A stretch of DNA of 17,348 bases from Pseudomonadota bacterium. Lineage in GTDB: Bacteria > Pseudomonadota > Alphaproteobacteria > Ferrovibrionales > Ferrovibrionaceae. Below are positions 1 to 8,196 of this stretch, piece after piece. Each line of letters opens with the position of its first letter. Within the stretch, counting starts at the first letter, position 1. A program made the translations under genes and the position numbers. The notes beneath the pieces were generated by a model. The model did no database searches, was not told the origin of the DNA, and saw only the letters and a program-made list of their open reading frames with translations. Where the stretch lies: the NCBI GenBank assembly GCA_021793055.1, contig JAJYTL010000031.1:1-17348 (forward strand), given 5' to 3'.

Positions 1-2490
1 ACGCTGGCGCTCAATCTGGCGCGCGGCGCCCTGCGCCTCGTGGGGGGGAAAATCAGCAAGGTCAACCCGATCCGGGTTGCGACGCCAGTCGCCACGGTGG
101 GCATCCGGGGCGGAATAAGCATCATCTTCTACGAACCGGGACAGCCGATGAAGGCGCTGTTTCTGTTTGGCGCCGACATGTCTGTCAGCTCCAAGGGGAC
201 CACCGAAGACGCGCTCCGGCCGGGCTCGATCATCACAGTCGGAAGCGACGGTCAGCTTTCCCCCGCTCATCTTGCAACGTCGCAAGAAGTGGAGGTCATG
301 CTTGCCCCACTTCTACGCGTCTCGGGAAAGGGGCCGGCGTCGTTTGTCAAACAGGTGAACGAGGCCGCGAACCGCACCAACGATGCAGCCAACAGGGCCG
401 ATGCGCCTCCGATTGGCGGCGCCTTCCCCAATTCGAGCGACGAAACCGGCGGAAGTGAAAATCTGGAGAACTTGGCTCTGAATGCCGATCACATCGTCGC
501 GAACTCGTTGCAGAAGGTGCAGAGCACAAGCACCTCGACGAGCGGCAGCGGCGGCAACAGCGGAAGCGTTTCTCTAGGCCCGTCCGCGGGCGGAGAGGTC
601 AGGGCGCCGGGCTACGACAAATCCAGCTTCGATTCCGACACGGAAGAGGCCGGCCGCGACACTGCGACCAATACCACGATGAAGAGCCTGGACGTCAAGG
701 ATGGTAGCCTCGATATCGGATTTGATAACGGCGATGCAGCGAACCTGCCCTATGCCGCCGGATCAAGCCCTTTGCTTAACTCGTCGAACAATAGCAACAA
801 CTTTTCGGGTCCGATCATCGGGGGAGGGGTCATAACCTCGGACCAGTCCTTCTTCTTTTACAATGGGCTGCTTTCGGGCTCGTCGGCACATCCGGCCGCC
901 ATATTCGGCGGCGACCTGACAACGAGCGCGGGCTTCCCCACGACGGGCTATGCTGCTTATGCCTTGAATGACGTCTTCAACGGATTGGTTCCCTTCTATC
1001 CGATTGCGGATTTCGATGCGGCAACGGATAGCCCTCCCGAAGACATCGCAGCTTTAACCCAGAATGGCACGGTCTCCTCTCTGTTCGCCGCATTCAACAG
1101 AAACCTTTCGTTTTCTCAACAAGGCACATCGGGGCCGGCGCAGTTCCAGGCAAGTCTCGGCATAGAGGGGCAGGGCGCGAGCCAGACCTCGTTCCTGATC
1201 GGCGAGGTGGGCGGCCTCGTCACCGAGAGCAGCAGCAAGGGAATAGCGCTCGGCGGCGCCATTCGCGGCTTCTTCCAGGAAGATGCCTCAACCTTGAACT
1301 ATCCTTATTTCATCGCGGGCAACGTGGCGAGCGCGGAGGTCACGGGCGCCGGTACTGTGGTCGGGAACGCCATCTTCGGTCCGAGCGCCAACGACATGGT
1401 CCTCGTTCCTGATCAAGTGGGGCCGAATGGAGCGGGAGACGCTGTGCAGCGCACGGCCGGCGCGATCGGCAGCGGCACCATCGGCCAATGGCAGAGCTCC
1501 GGCCTGACCTCCAATTATGCCGTCGTCGAAGCCAGCCAGACAACAGCGCCGCCCGGTCTCGGAACTTCGCGCACCGCCCAAACGCTGCAGGGCTATGCCG
1601 GTGCGATCATGGCCTCGACGGACGGGTCGTCCGAAATCCTCACCAATATGACGGGCTCGCCGACAGACGTCAGCATCACGACGGATCCGGCGAATAATAG
1701 GCTACAAGCCACCTTCAACCTCTCCAGCACGCCGAGCTCCAGTCCGCAGCCCGGCGTGATGCTCGACTTCGGAAATTTCCCGGGCGATACGCAGGCTACT
1801 TCGGCCTTCATCGATAACAATCTTTTCGCGGCGCGCGAGACCGCGGCGCCGGGACACCTGAGCAGTGCTACGGTGGTCCAAGGCGGAACCCTGGTGACGT
1901 CGACTGTGACCGCGCAGCTCCTTATGGTCAGCGCGAACGCGGTGCCGCTGAACACCTCGAACGGGTTTCTCCCGACCGGCGTGCATTTTTGTACCTGCAG
2001 CTTCTTGAATTGGGGCTATTGGGAGGGAACGCTTCAGCATACCGCCGCCAGTGATCCTCAAAAAGGGATGGTCTCTGGGATCCTGGTTGCGACATGGGTT
2101 GCCGGAACCGTGTCCAATCCGAGTTCACTGCCGAGCTCGGGGACGGCTACCTACGCCGGCCATATCATCGGTAATGTCATTAACGGCGGAAATGCCTATC
2201 TCGCCGTCGGCTCGTTCCAAAACAAATGGGACTTTTCGTCCAGGACGGGGGCGATCAATGTGAATAGCTTTGACAATGCGAGCTTCACGGGAAGCGCGTC
2301 CGCGGCCGCCGGCTCCGCCAGTTTCAACGGGACCTTGAGCGGCAGTAAGACCGGTGTCGGCACATTGACGGGAACACTTAACGGCTCATTTTTCAAAAGT
2401 GCGAGTGACGCCGCGGCGGGGATGGCAGGCGCATTTTCTATCACTGGAAGCTCATACAAGGCCGCGGGAACTTTTGCGGCGCAGAAATAG
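1..2490 (+). CDS. FecR-domain surface protein with TbpB-like C-terminal barrel (5' partial)
   Basis: The reading frame is open from base 1, so the true start lies upstream; the GTG at 40 falls inside a domain and is not a start. 829 residues are visible. The first ~40 match the end of a FecR domain: a hydrophobic strand leading to GKISK, then the conserved ATPVATVGIRGG. Residues ~110-280 are rich in Ser, Gly and Asn with no clear fold, and the rest looks like beta-rich passenger sequence. The last ~110 residues (GNVINGGNAYLAVGSF, then FDNASFTGSA, then LNGSFFKSASDAA, ending YKAAGTFAAQK) resemble the small beta-barrel of transferrin-binding-protein-B-like surface proteins. FecR domains in such large proteins are usually not classical sigma regulators, so I infer a secreted or surface-exposed protein. 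The gene 183 bp downstream encodes an outer membrane barrel that may export or anchor it. The exact function is unknown. Confidence 0.75.
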   Translation, partial: TLALNLARGALRLVGGKISKVNPIRVATPVATVGIRGGISIIFYEPGQPMKALFLFGADMSVSSKGTTEDALRPGSIITVGSDGQLSPAHLATSQEVEVMLAPLLRVSGKGPASFVKQVNEAANRTNDAANRADAPPIGGAFPNSSDETGGSENLENLALNADHIVANSLQKVQSTSTSTSGSGGNSGSVSLGPSAGGEVRAPGYDKSSFDSDTEEAGRDTATNTTMKSLDVKDGSLDIGFDNGDAANLPYAAGSSPLLNSSNNSNNFSGPIIGGGVITSDQSFFFYNGLLSGSSAHPAAIFGGDLTTSAGFPTTGYAAYALNDVFNGLVPFYPIADFDAATDSPPEDIAALTQNGTVSSLFAAFNRNLSFSQQGTSGPAQFQASLGIEGQGASQTSFLIGEVGGLVTESSSKGIALGGAIRGFFQEDASTLNYPYFIAGNVASAEVTGAGTVVGNAIFGPSANDMVLVPDQVGPNGAGDAVQRTAGAIGSGTIGQWQSSGLTSNYAVVEASQTTAPPGLGTSRTAQTLQGYAGAIMASTDGSSEILTNMTGSPTDVSITTDPANNRLQATFNLSSTPSSSPQPGVMLDFGNFPGDTQATSAFIDNNLFAARETAAPGHLSSATVVQGGTLVTSTVTAQLLMVSANAVPLNTSNGFLPTGVHFCTCSFLNWGYWEGTLQHTAASDPQKGMVSGILVATWVAGTVSNPSSLPSSGTATYAGHIIGNVINGGNAYLAVGSFQNKWDFSSRTGAINVNSFDNASFTGSASAAAGSASFNGTLSGSKTGVGTLTGTLNGSFFKSASDAAAGMAGAFSITGSSYKAAGTFAAQK

Positions 2491-2673
2491 CCATAACGGG
2501 AGAGAAGGTCGCGTTTCCGGAAAAGAAGGAGAAGCATTAGGCGCCAGATAAGTGCGGCCTGCGAGGTGATCAGCGAGGCGGCGCGTCGTCTGTGGACGTG
2601 AGACCGCGCCACTCGCAGGCGCCAATGAGAAGAGAGATGTTACGCTACAGAAGATTTGTGCAAAGGGGGCGTA
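2491..2673. other. Intergenic spacer between the FecR-domain gene and the TPR/barrel gene
   Basis: 183 bp with no open reading frame of note. I see no convincing hairpin followed by a T-run, so the two flanking plus-strand genes may be co-transcribed. Purine-rich tracts (GGGAGAGAAGG near 2498 and AAGAAGGAGAAG near 2524) resemble ribosome binding sites but are not followed by a usable start. Confidence 0.5.
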
Positions 2674-4104
2674 GTGGTGACGTCGCGTGGTGCGGGGAGG
2701 CGTTGTATTCCCCTTCCTTCACACATTATGGTGCTGAACCTCGTGGCAATGGTCTGCCTGGCCATTCCAGTGCTGCCGAGCCGTGCGCTGGCCGCGGCCG
2801 CTTCGTCCGCAACATCGGCGTCAACCGGCGCCAAGGCCGAAAAAGAACACCATCTGAAAGCGAAATACCATCGTGCCTTCCAGGCGATGATTCATGACAT
2901 CACGAACCTGGACAAGACCTTTGCTTTTGCCGAACTCGCGGTTCAGGTTGGTGATTATGAGGGAGCGATATCGGCATTTGAACGCATGCTCCTCATCGAC
3001 CCCAATCTGCCGCAGGTCAAGGCCGAGCTTGGCGCCCTTTACATGCGGCTTGGCAGTTATCGAATGGCGCAGTCCTATCTGCAAAGCGCCCTCGCTTCGC
3101 CGAATGTGCCCGCGCCCGTACAGGTCCATATAAAGAAACTGCTCGCCAAGGTGAAAGAGCGTCTGCAGCCAAACCACCTGTTCGGCTCGCTCACGTTCGG
3201 GGCGCGGTTTCAGTCAAACGCCAATGCCGGTCCGAGCAGCTCTCTTGTGCAAGTAGGTGGCTCCCTCGCGACGCTCAGCAATCAATACACCAGCAAGCGG
3301 GATTGGAACGCTTTCGTCCTTGGCCAGGCGACGGATATCTATGACTTCCAGACCCAAGGTGGCACCACGCTGGAGACCGATGCAACCATTTATGGTGCCG
3401 ATCAGCAACGGGAGAAGCAGGTCAACGTCGGTTTCGCCGAACTGAGCATGGGGCCACGATTCAAGCTCTTTCCAAGCGCGATTGTGAATGCCACGATCAA
3501 GCCCTATGGAATCATCGACATCGTGACGATTGGTCATGCCCGGGACTATTGGGCTGGCGGCGCTGGCCTCGACGTCACCAAGCTGTTGACTCCGACCATC
3601 AGCCTTGACCTCGTTTCCGAGCTGCGGGACCGGATCTTCCGCAACAGCAGTGAATTGCCTGTCAACGATCTGCAAACCGGTCTCCAAAGCTATAGCCGTA
3701 TCGGGCTCGCAGAGCAGGTCACGCCCAGGCTCTCCTTTCTTGAGGCCATCGCCTTTACCAACAACAGGGCAAAGCGGAAGGTCTATGCGAACCGTGAGTA
3801 CGCCGGAACGCTCGGTGTAACCTACCGCTATGTTCCGGCTTTCGCGCTCGAAGCGGGTGGTCCCTGGGTCGCCTCACTTGTTGGCACGCACACCATAACG
3901 CCATACGCTACGCCCGACCCGACGGTGAATTCGAATGTGTCCCGAGAGGACAAGGATTGGGAGTTGGATTTCTCCATAACGATCCCCGTGAACCAGCGCC
4001 TCGCCTTGGTGGGTGGTATAGGCATTTTCGAGCGCGGCTCGACGCTGCCGAATTACCGCTTTACGAATAAATATGCCAGCGTGGCACTGACTTGGCGCTT
4101 TTAG
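2674..4104 (+). CDS. TPR-containing outer membrane beta-barrel protein (Slam-like)
   Basis: 476 residues from the GTG at 2674, chosen because AAAGGGGG lies just upstream at 2661-2668; GTG 2677 and ATG 2728 are alternatives. The N-terminus is a signal peptide: Arg-containing n-region, hydrophobic VLNLVAMVCLAIPVLPS, and cleavage near ALA-AA. Residues ~80-145 form about two TPR repeats (AELAVQVGDYEGAISAFERM, LGALYMRLGSYRMAQSYL). The remaining ~300 residues show alternating amphipathic strands and end in YASVALTWRF, with the terminal aromatic residue typical of outer membrane barrels. TPR plus C-terminal barrel at this length matches surface lipoprotein assembly modulators (Slam, DUF560). These help TbpB-type proteins reach the cell surface, and the upstream gene has a TbpB-like C-terminus. 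The Slam assignment is an inference from architecture and context; outer membrane barrel with TPR is the safer call. Confidence 0.72.
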   Translation: MVTSRGAGRRCIPLPSHIMVLNLVAMVCLAIPVLPSRALAAAASSATSASTGAKAEKEHHLKAKYHRAFQAMIHDITNLDKTFAFAELAVQVGDYEGAISAFERMLLIDPNLPQVKAELGALYMRLGSYRMAQSYLQSALASPNVPAPVQVHIKKLLAKVKERLQPNHLFGSLTFGARFQSNANAGPSSSLVQVGGSLATLSNQYTSKRDWNAFVLGQATDIYDFQTQGGTTLETDATIYGADQQREKQVNVGFAELSMGPRFKLFPSAIVNATIKPYGIIDIVTIGHARDYWAGGAGLDVTKLLTPTISLDLVSELRDRIFRNSSELPVNDLQTGLQSYSRIGLAEQVTPRLSFLEAIAFTNNRAKRKVYANREYAGTLGVTYRYVPAFALEAGGPWVASLVGTHTITPYATPDPTVNSNVSREDKDWELDFSITIPVNQRLALVGGIGIFERGSTLPNYRFTNKYASVALTWRF

Positions 4105-4158
4105 TGCATACTCTTCCGGCGCGCCGTGCATTCGGCTAGGCTCTTCCCACAAAGGAGC

Positions 4159-4431
4159 TCAACGTAAGTATTTAAGAATGGCAACGATATGGAGCGTCTC
4201 AAGGAAGGATCAATCGAGCTTGTCGTAAAGTATGGCGACCGGGCCGCCGACCTTGAGGTGGCCGATAATGCGCCGGATTCCGTTGTGCTCGTGATAAGCG
4301 CGTTTGTTCTAGCGGATGGTGGCCTTTCGGATGGCCTTGGGCGGAATGACGTGGCGGATGCGTTCGGCTTTTAGTATTGCCCGAATGGGGTTGGTATCGT
4401 CGCCATTATCTGCCAGAAGATAGCTAAAGCA
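4159..4431 (-). pseudogene. IS5-family transposase C-terminal remnant
   Basis: Reading the minus strand from ~4431 down to the TGA at 4159 gives an IS5-type DDE transposase tail. It runs from YLLADNGDDTNPIRAILK through RHVIPPKAIRKATI, KRAYHEHNGIRRIIGHLK and AILYDKLD, to SFLETLHIVAILKYLR. The order LLADNGYD, IPP, Y-x-R-N-x-x-E, LK, YDKL, LAAIHIA is the standard end of this family. Two internal in-frame stops, before NKRAY and between YDKLD and SFLET, make it non-functional. The Glu of the usual catalytic Y-R-E signature appears replaced (HNGIRR where ERNxIER is normal). The N-terminal two thirds are absent: upstream the sequence switches directly into an IS630-type tail. Plus-strand reading frames here are shadows. 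Confidence 0.8.
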
Positions 4432-4434
4432 TTC

Positions 4435-4545
4435 TCAGATTGAGTTTCCATAGCCAGTGACTTGGAGAAAGTTGGCGCATTCGTCTGGGATAAAGCGGTC
4501 GAGGAGTTGTTCGATGCGCCGCCACACACTGGCGCAGCGTCGTCT
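4435..4545 (-). pseudogene. IS630-family transposase C-terminal remnant
   Basis: On the minus strand from ~4545 to the TGA at 4435 the frame reads CASVWRRIEQLL, DRFIPDECANFLQVTGYG, NSI, stop. The motif (A)LW-x-x-I-x-x-LLDxFxPxECANYFxxAGY is the recognisable end of IS630-family transposases. Only the last ~35 residues survive. The remnant begins within about 15 bases of the stop codon of the amidohydrolase gene and ends where the IS5-type remnant begins, so three unrelated sequences meet within ~120 bp. Confidence 0.7.
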
Positions 4546-4547
4546 TG

Positions 4548-5699
4548 CTACTCGATCAGCAGGAAGCGTGTGGCATTATCCCACAGAACGGCAGAGAGCC
4601 GCTCGCGGGAGATCGGCAATTTTAATACGTCCGCGACGCCGTCGTCGTCATGGTCGATGTGCGGGAAGTCGCTGCCGAACATTAACTTGTCAAGGCCGAG
4701 CCAGTTCAGCGTCTCTTGGATCAGCGGCTCGCCGGGCTCGAATCCGATAGTGCACTGGCGCCGGAAGTACTCTGAAGGCGGCCGCTTGACGGTCTTGGCC
4801 ACCTCGCCAGAAAGGCGTGCATATTCGAGCTTGTCGAGCCGCCACAGCCAGTGCGTCATCCAGCCGGCGCCGGCCTCAAGGAAGGCCACGCGCAGCTGCG
4901 GAAGACGCTCGAAGGTGCCGCTCTCGACGAGCGACAGAAACGCCATCATCTGTTCCATGGGGTGCGAGCAAGCGTGAAGTGAGAAGCGCGATGTAAAGCG
5001 GTCTGAACCGGTTGAAGCGCAGCGGGCATGCGTAGCCTCGTGAACCGCGACGGCGAGGCCATGCTCGGCGCAAAAATTCCAAAACGGCGCATCAGTCGGG
5101 TCGCCGAGCAGTCGCCCAGCAATCGGGTTCGGTCGCACCACTACCGCGGGCCAATTCTGCTCGAGCGCGAAGCGAGCCTGTTCGACCATCTTGTCGGCGT
5201 CGTAACGAGCAATAATCGCCGCACCGTGGAGCCGCGACGGATCGGAGGCACAGAGATCGGCGAGCCAGCGGTTGTATGCATCGGCGTAACCGGCAGCGAG
5301 GCCGGGAACCTTGTGCTCCATCGCCACGAGATAGCTGGCATAGGAGGGGAGGAGCAGTGCGGCGTCGATCCCTCTTTGCCTCATGTCCGCGAGATGACCG
5401 CTGGAACTCCCTCCCCGGGCGAGTGCACGACCGCGATCGATGGCAGCCTGTGCGATTGCCGTCTTGGCGCCGCGCGAAACGTTCAACACCGGTACGCCGT
5501 CGACGAAGAGGTCCGGGGGCAGCGGGAGCGGACCGTCCGGCCCCTGGCCGATCATGCGCTGGCTGAGCGGCTCACCGCGCTCTTGGTAGGCTAAGTAGGG
5601 ACAGAAGCCGCGTAACCTCGGGTCGAGGTATTTTTCCCACATATCTAATGGCTCGTGTACGTGCCTGTCGACGTCATAGATTCGGAAACCGTCTCGCAT
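4548..5699 (-). CDS. Amidohydrolase-family metal-dependent hydrolase (TOMM cluster)
   Basis: 383 residues, a normal length for the Amidohydro_2 (PF04909) family of TIM-barrel metal hydrolases and decarboxylases. Candidate metal-site residues are visible in order: DVDRHVHEP at residues 9-17 (variant of the usual DxDxHxxE start), VAVHEATHA around H220, LEAGAGWMTHW around E275, and FGSDFPHID around D344. The C-terminus VLWDNATRFL is normal, so the gene is full length despite IS debris beginning just after its stop. The ATG at 5697-5699 is preceded by only a weak purine tract. It lies 81 bp downstream of the YcaO gene on the same strand, so it is probably co-transcribed and may process or tailor the peptide. 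The substrate cannot be read from the sequence; an unrelated catabolic role remains possible. Confidence 0.85.
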   Translation of the reverse strand: MRDGFRIYDVDRHVHEPLDMWEKYLDPRLRGFCPYLAYQERGEPLSQRMIGQGPDGPLPLPPDLFVDGVPVLNVSRGAKTAIAQAAIDRGRALARGGSSSGHLADMRQRGIDAALLLPSYASYLVAMEHKVPGLAAGYADAYNRWLADLCASDPSRLHGAAIIARYDADKMVEQARFALEQNWPAVVVRPNPIAGRLLGDPTDAPFWNFCAEHGLAVAVHEATHARCASTGSDRFTSRFSLHACSHPMEQMMAFLSLVESGTFERLPQLRVAFLEAGAGWMTHWLWRLDKLEYARLSGEVAKTVKRPPSEYFRRQCTIGFEPGEPLIQETLNWLGLDKLMFGSDFPHIDHDDDGVADVLKLPISRERLSAVLWDNATRFLLIE

Positions 5700-5780
5700 C
5701 GTCCCCGCCCCGTGGTGGTAAACCGGTATATTTCTGCTGACTTTACTAGCGGTCGTCTGCGTCCTTTGTCGCTGTTGCTG

Positions 5781-7970
5781 TCACAAAAATAGATGTATCG
5801 GGTTGAGCGCGCTCTCCGCCAGCGGGGCGGCGCGCCAGCCCATCGTGACAGGAACGTTGTAAAGTCGCCCGGGCCCGAAGCGCGGCCAGAAATGCCTCAA
5901 GCCTGGAGCCGTCACCTTAACGACCGAGAAACCGATATCCGGGTCAGTCTGGTTTAGCACGATCATCTCGATGCCATGACGCGAGAGTTGATCGCGGCTC
6001 CATTCAATTAGGCCGGCGAACGTGGCGGTGCTAGCGACGGGAGCGTCGCGCGGAATTGCCTCTCCGTTTGGGTAAAGGAAAGTATCGTTGCCATCTGCGA
6101 GCGCTTTCCAAGGTGGTGGGCCGTCGCGGCCGTTCGCGCGAAAGAGCTGGACAAGCTCAGTCATTGCCCGCTCGACTGCGATATCGACGTTAAAATGACA
6201 ACCAAATCCAATACACCAGCGCCCGTCGCTCTTTGCGCGAGCGAGCGCCGCATAGCAAGGCACTTCGAGATCGTGTGTTATATCGAGAAGCCATGTCTGC
6301 CAGCCCTGCGCCGCGAGTCCGGCAGCGAGGTTCCGTGTGACTGAGTCCGCCGAATTACGCGGATCAAGGCCAGGACGGTGCAGCCGAGTGGCCCACCAGA
6401 TCGCCACACAATCGCGCTCGACGAGTTCCAGAAAGCCCTGCACAACCGCTTCTTCCAGGCAGGTTCCCGCCGCACAACCGTTCGGGTCGAAACGGCCATA
6501 TGTCGGCGGTGGCGTGTTGGCGAAGCAGTGCTCGCGCGGCAACCAACGCCATCGCTCGGTGCTCAGCGACCAAGCGCGGATCCAGGCGATCGGCTGGTCA
6601 GGGGGCAACGGCGGCGGGACGTAGCGGCGCACATCGGTGGTCGCGGCATTCCAGCGCTCGCGGTCGCGATATTGGGAAGTGCTGAAATTGGCGATCGTTG
6701 CCGGCGATACCGCGTCGTCGCCAAGCTCCATAAGACTGGCGACGCATTCCGGAGCGTCCCCTCGGTACTGTGCCGAGAGTCGTTCGATCGCTTCGCAGAG
6801 AGCGCTCGCCTCAGCCTGCTCAGCACTACGACCTTTGCCCAGCGCGGCGCCGTGGAAGTCGTGTGGGCCTGGGTTCACTGCTCGCGGCGTGATTGGGTAG
6901 ACGGCTGCCCAGACATGTCGGTTGGTGTCCGGCAGTTCGAGTGGTCCAATCGCGCTGATGCGACCGATCAGGTCGCCGACCAGTGGTCTCAGGGCAGCCA
7001 CGGTCTCGAGCGCTGGGCGTGTGCGGAAACCGCCGTCCTGCCGGGTCGCTAGGGTTACTGGGTTGATGCGCAGAGGTTCTTCAATTGGCTGTGGTGCCGC
7101 CAAGGCCGGCACGCAGTTGCCGCAGCCCGCCCTCGGAAACACGGTGTGAGGGTGTCCGGCCCGGCCGTCGCCATTCCATTCGAGCACTTCCGCCCGAGGT
7201 AAGACGGATAGCAGGTGTTCTCCCGCCAGCAGCCGGGCGATTCGAACCGCAACTGCCTCTGCCGCCAACTCTCCCCAGACTGCCAACGGAGCAGGGGGGC
7301 GGGGTGCAAGACCAATAGGCCGACCGGCAGCGCGCTCGAGCCACGCCTCGAGCGGCCGGTTCGCCACCAGCCGCGCGCGCAGGCAGTCGGCGCAAGGCGG
7401 CATATTGCCGTCGAAGACTGGCCCGATGAGCGCCCGTTCGCCGGCGAGTTTGATCGGTAACCATGGCGCATCCTGTGCCCGGGCAATTGCCATTGCCGCT
7501 TCAGCCTCGGCGCCGAGAAGATCGACCAACATGACAAGAACCAGGCGATTTTCGGTCGGCTGCGCGGCGGCCGCTTCGGCGAGGGGCAAGCCGACGCGGG
7601 CGAGTGCCGCCGCCAGTACCCGCGCGCTCTCGGTATCCGGCCCCTGGACGCGGAGGCCATGGCCGGCGAGAGCGACCTCGCACGCCCGGGCTGGGGTTAC
7701 AGCACGGTTCGCTGAAGGCTCGGCGCTCGCCCGTACCATCCCGCCGCGTTCGAGATGGCCGAGTGCGAAGTGCACCTCGGCAGGTGTCAATACAGACGCC
7801 GCCGCAGCGATCAATCCATCGAGGTCGCGCCGCCCGTCCAGCAATGGCAAGAGCTTCACAATAACAGGGGCTTCGGTGAAAAGCCCCCGCCGCTCCCCGA
7901 ACACAAAGGCGCCGCCGCCTTCCATTACATGGACGGCGTAACCTGGGGTGATCTCGTAGTAGCGTGTCAT
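5781..7970 (-). CDS. TOMM cyclodehydratase: leader-binding/E1-like domain fused to YcaO
   Basis: 729 residues. Residues ~1-80 look like a winged-helix RiPP recognition element (KLLPLLDGRRDLDGLI, then TPAEVHFALGHLERGG). Residues ~85-300 form an E1/ocin-ThiF-like scaffold with a zinc tetrad CADC (C193, C196) and CGNC (C283, C286). Residues ~320-729 are a YcaO domain with ATP-binding signatures: GKGRSAEQAEASALCEAIER (378-397) and LEEAVVQGFLELVERD (505-520). YcaO enzymes use ATP to activate backbone amides so Cys, Ser or Thr side chains cyclise to azolines; the fused form (from memory, TIGR03882 plus the YcaO/TIGR03604 family) is complete in one chain. The protein ends NPIHLFL rather than the usual PxPxP tail. 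Start ATG 7968-7970 has a weak ribosome site. It diverges from the cyclase gene across a 226 bp shared regulatory region. Confidence 0.94.
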   Translation of the reverse strand: MTRYYEITPGYAVHVMEGGGAFVFGERRGLFTEAPVIVKLLPLLDGRRDLDGLIAAAASVLTPAEVHFALGHLERGGMVRASAEPSANRAVTPARACEVALAGHGLRVQGPDTESARVLAAALARVGLPLAEAAAAQPTENRLVLVMLVDLLGAEAEAAMAIARAQDAPWLPIKLAGERALIGPVFDGNMPPCADCLRARLVANRPLEAWLERAAGRPIGLAPRPPAPLAVWGELAAEAVAVRIARLLAGEHLLSVLPRAEVLEWNGDGRAGHPHTVFPRAGCGNCVPALAAPQPIEEPLRINPVTLATRQDGGFRTRPALETVAALRPLVGDLIGRISAIGPLELPDTNRHVWAAVYPITPRAVNPGPHDFHGAALGKGRSAEQAEASALCEAIERLSAQYRGDAPECVASLMELGDDAVSPATIANFSTSQYRDRERWNAATTDVRRYVPPPLPPDQPIAWIRAWSLSTERWRWLPREHCFANTPPPTYGRFDPNGCAAGTCLEEAVVQGFLELVERDCVAIWWATRLHRPGLDPRNSADSVTRNLAAGLAAQGWQTWLLDITHDLEVPCYAALARAKSDGRWCIGFGCHFNVDIAVERAMTELVQLFRANGRDGPPPWKALADGNDTFLYPNGEAIPRDAPVASTATFAGLIEWSRDQLSRHGIEMIVLNQTDPDIGFSVVKVTAPGLRHFWPRFGPGRLYNVPVTMGWRAAPLAESALNPIHLFL

Positions 7971-8080
7971 CCTGTGGTGGTGTCACGTATTAAGATGTAT
8001 CAAATGTAGTACTGTATCGTTTCTGAGACACTTTCTCCCGAGGAATCTTTGCCGCAGTCTCTTAGGAATAACGATCTTTA

Positions 8081-8109
8081 TTCTTTTTTATCGTGTCATT
8101 AAGTATACT
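8081..8109 (+). promoter_or_regulatory. Candidate promoter for the cyclase-precursor operon
   Basis: TATACT at 8104-8109 fits a sigma-70 -10 element. The hexamer 17 bp upstream, TTCTTT at 8081-8086, is a weak -35. The predicted transcript would begin about 80 bases before the TTG start. Weak evidence, based on the -10 match and its location only. Confidence 0.35.
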
Positions 8110-8160
8110 ATTGCTCTAGACCTTTATTGAAGCTGCTTTCTTGCACACTGATTTGCGTTA

Positions 8161-8175
8161 TCACGTGATCCGTGA
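8161..8175. promoter_or_regulatory. Inverted repeat TCACG-N5-CGTGA, possible operator
   Basis: Perfect 5-bp arms at 8161-8165 and 8171-8175; the first eight bases, TCACGTGA, are themselves a palindrome. The site lies between the candidate promoter and the ribosome site of the cyclase gene, in a position where a bound protein could block transcription. The orientation of the arms differs from the TGTGA-N6-TCACA pattern of CRP, so I do not call it a CRP site. Confidence 0.35.
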
Positions 8176-8196
8176 CAACCGAGGAGTGAGGCGGGT

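Larger units (their letters stand above)
7971..8196. promoter_or_regulatory. Divergent intergenic regulatory region of the TOMM cluster
   Basis: 226 bp, clearly more AT-rich than the flanking genes, separating the minus-strand YcaO gene from the plus-strand cyclase gene. Both transcription units must start here or nearby. It holds a candidate plus-strand promoter and an inverted repeat, listed separately. A copy of the hexamer TCACGT also lies at 7983-7988, just upstream of the YcaO start, and again at 8161-8166 near the cyclase start. No small open reading frame resembling a second precursor was seen. Confidence 0.6.

Noticed and set aside
4117..4126. CGGCGCGCCG palindrome as a terminator of the barrel gene
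   Set aside because: A perfect palindrome with no loop and no following T-run; likely chance in GC-rich DNA.
4189..4374. 61-residue plus-strand frame starting MERLKEGSIEL
   Set aside because: The minus strand of the same bases encodes clear IS5 transposase motifs (IPPK, GHLK, YDKL), so the plus frame is a shadow.
8161..8175. CRP binding site upstream of the cyclase
   Set aside because: The half-sites are TCACG and CGTGA, in the opposite order and with different spacing from TGTGA-N6-TCACA, so it is recorded only as an unspecified inverted repeat.
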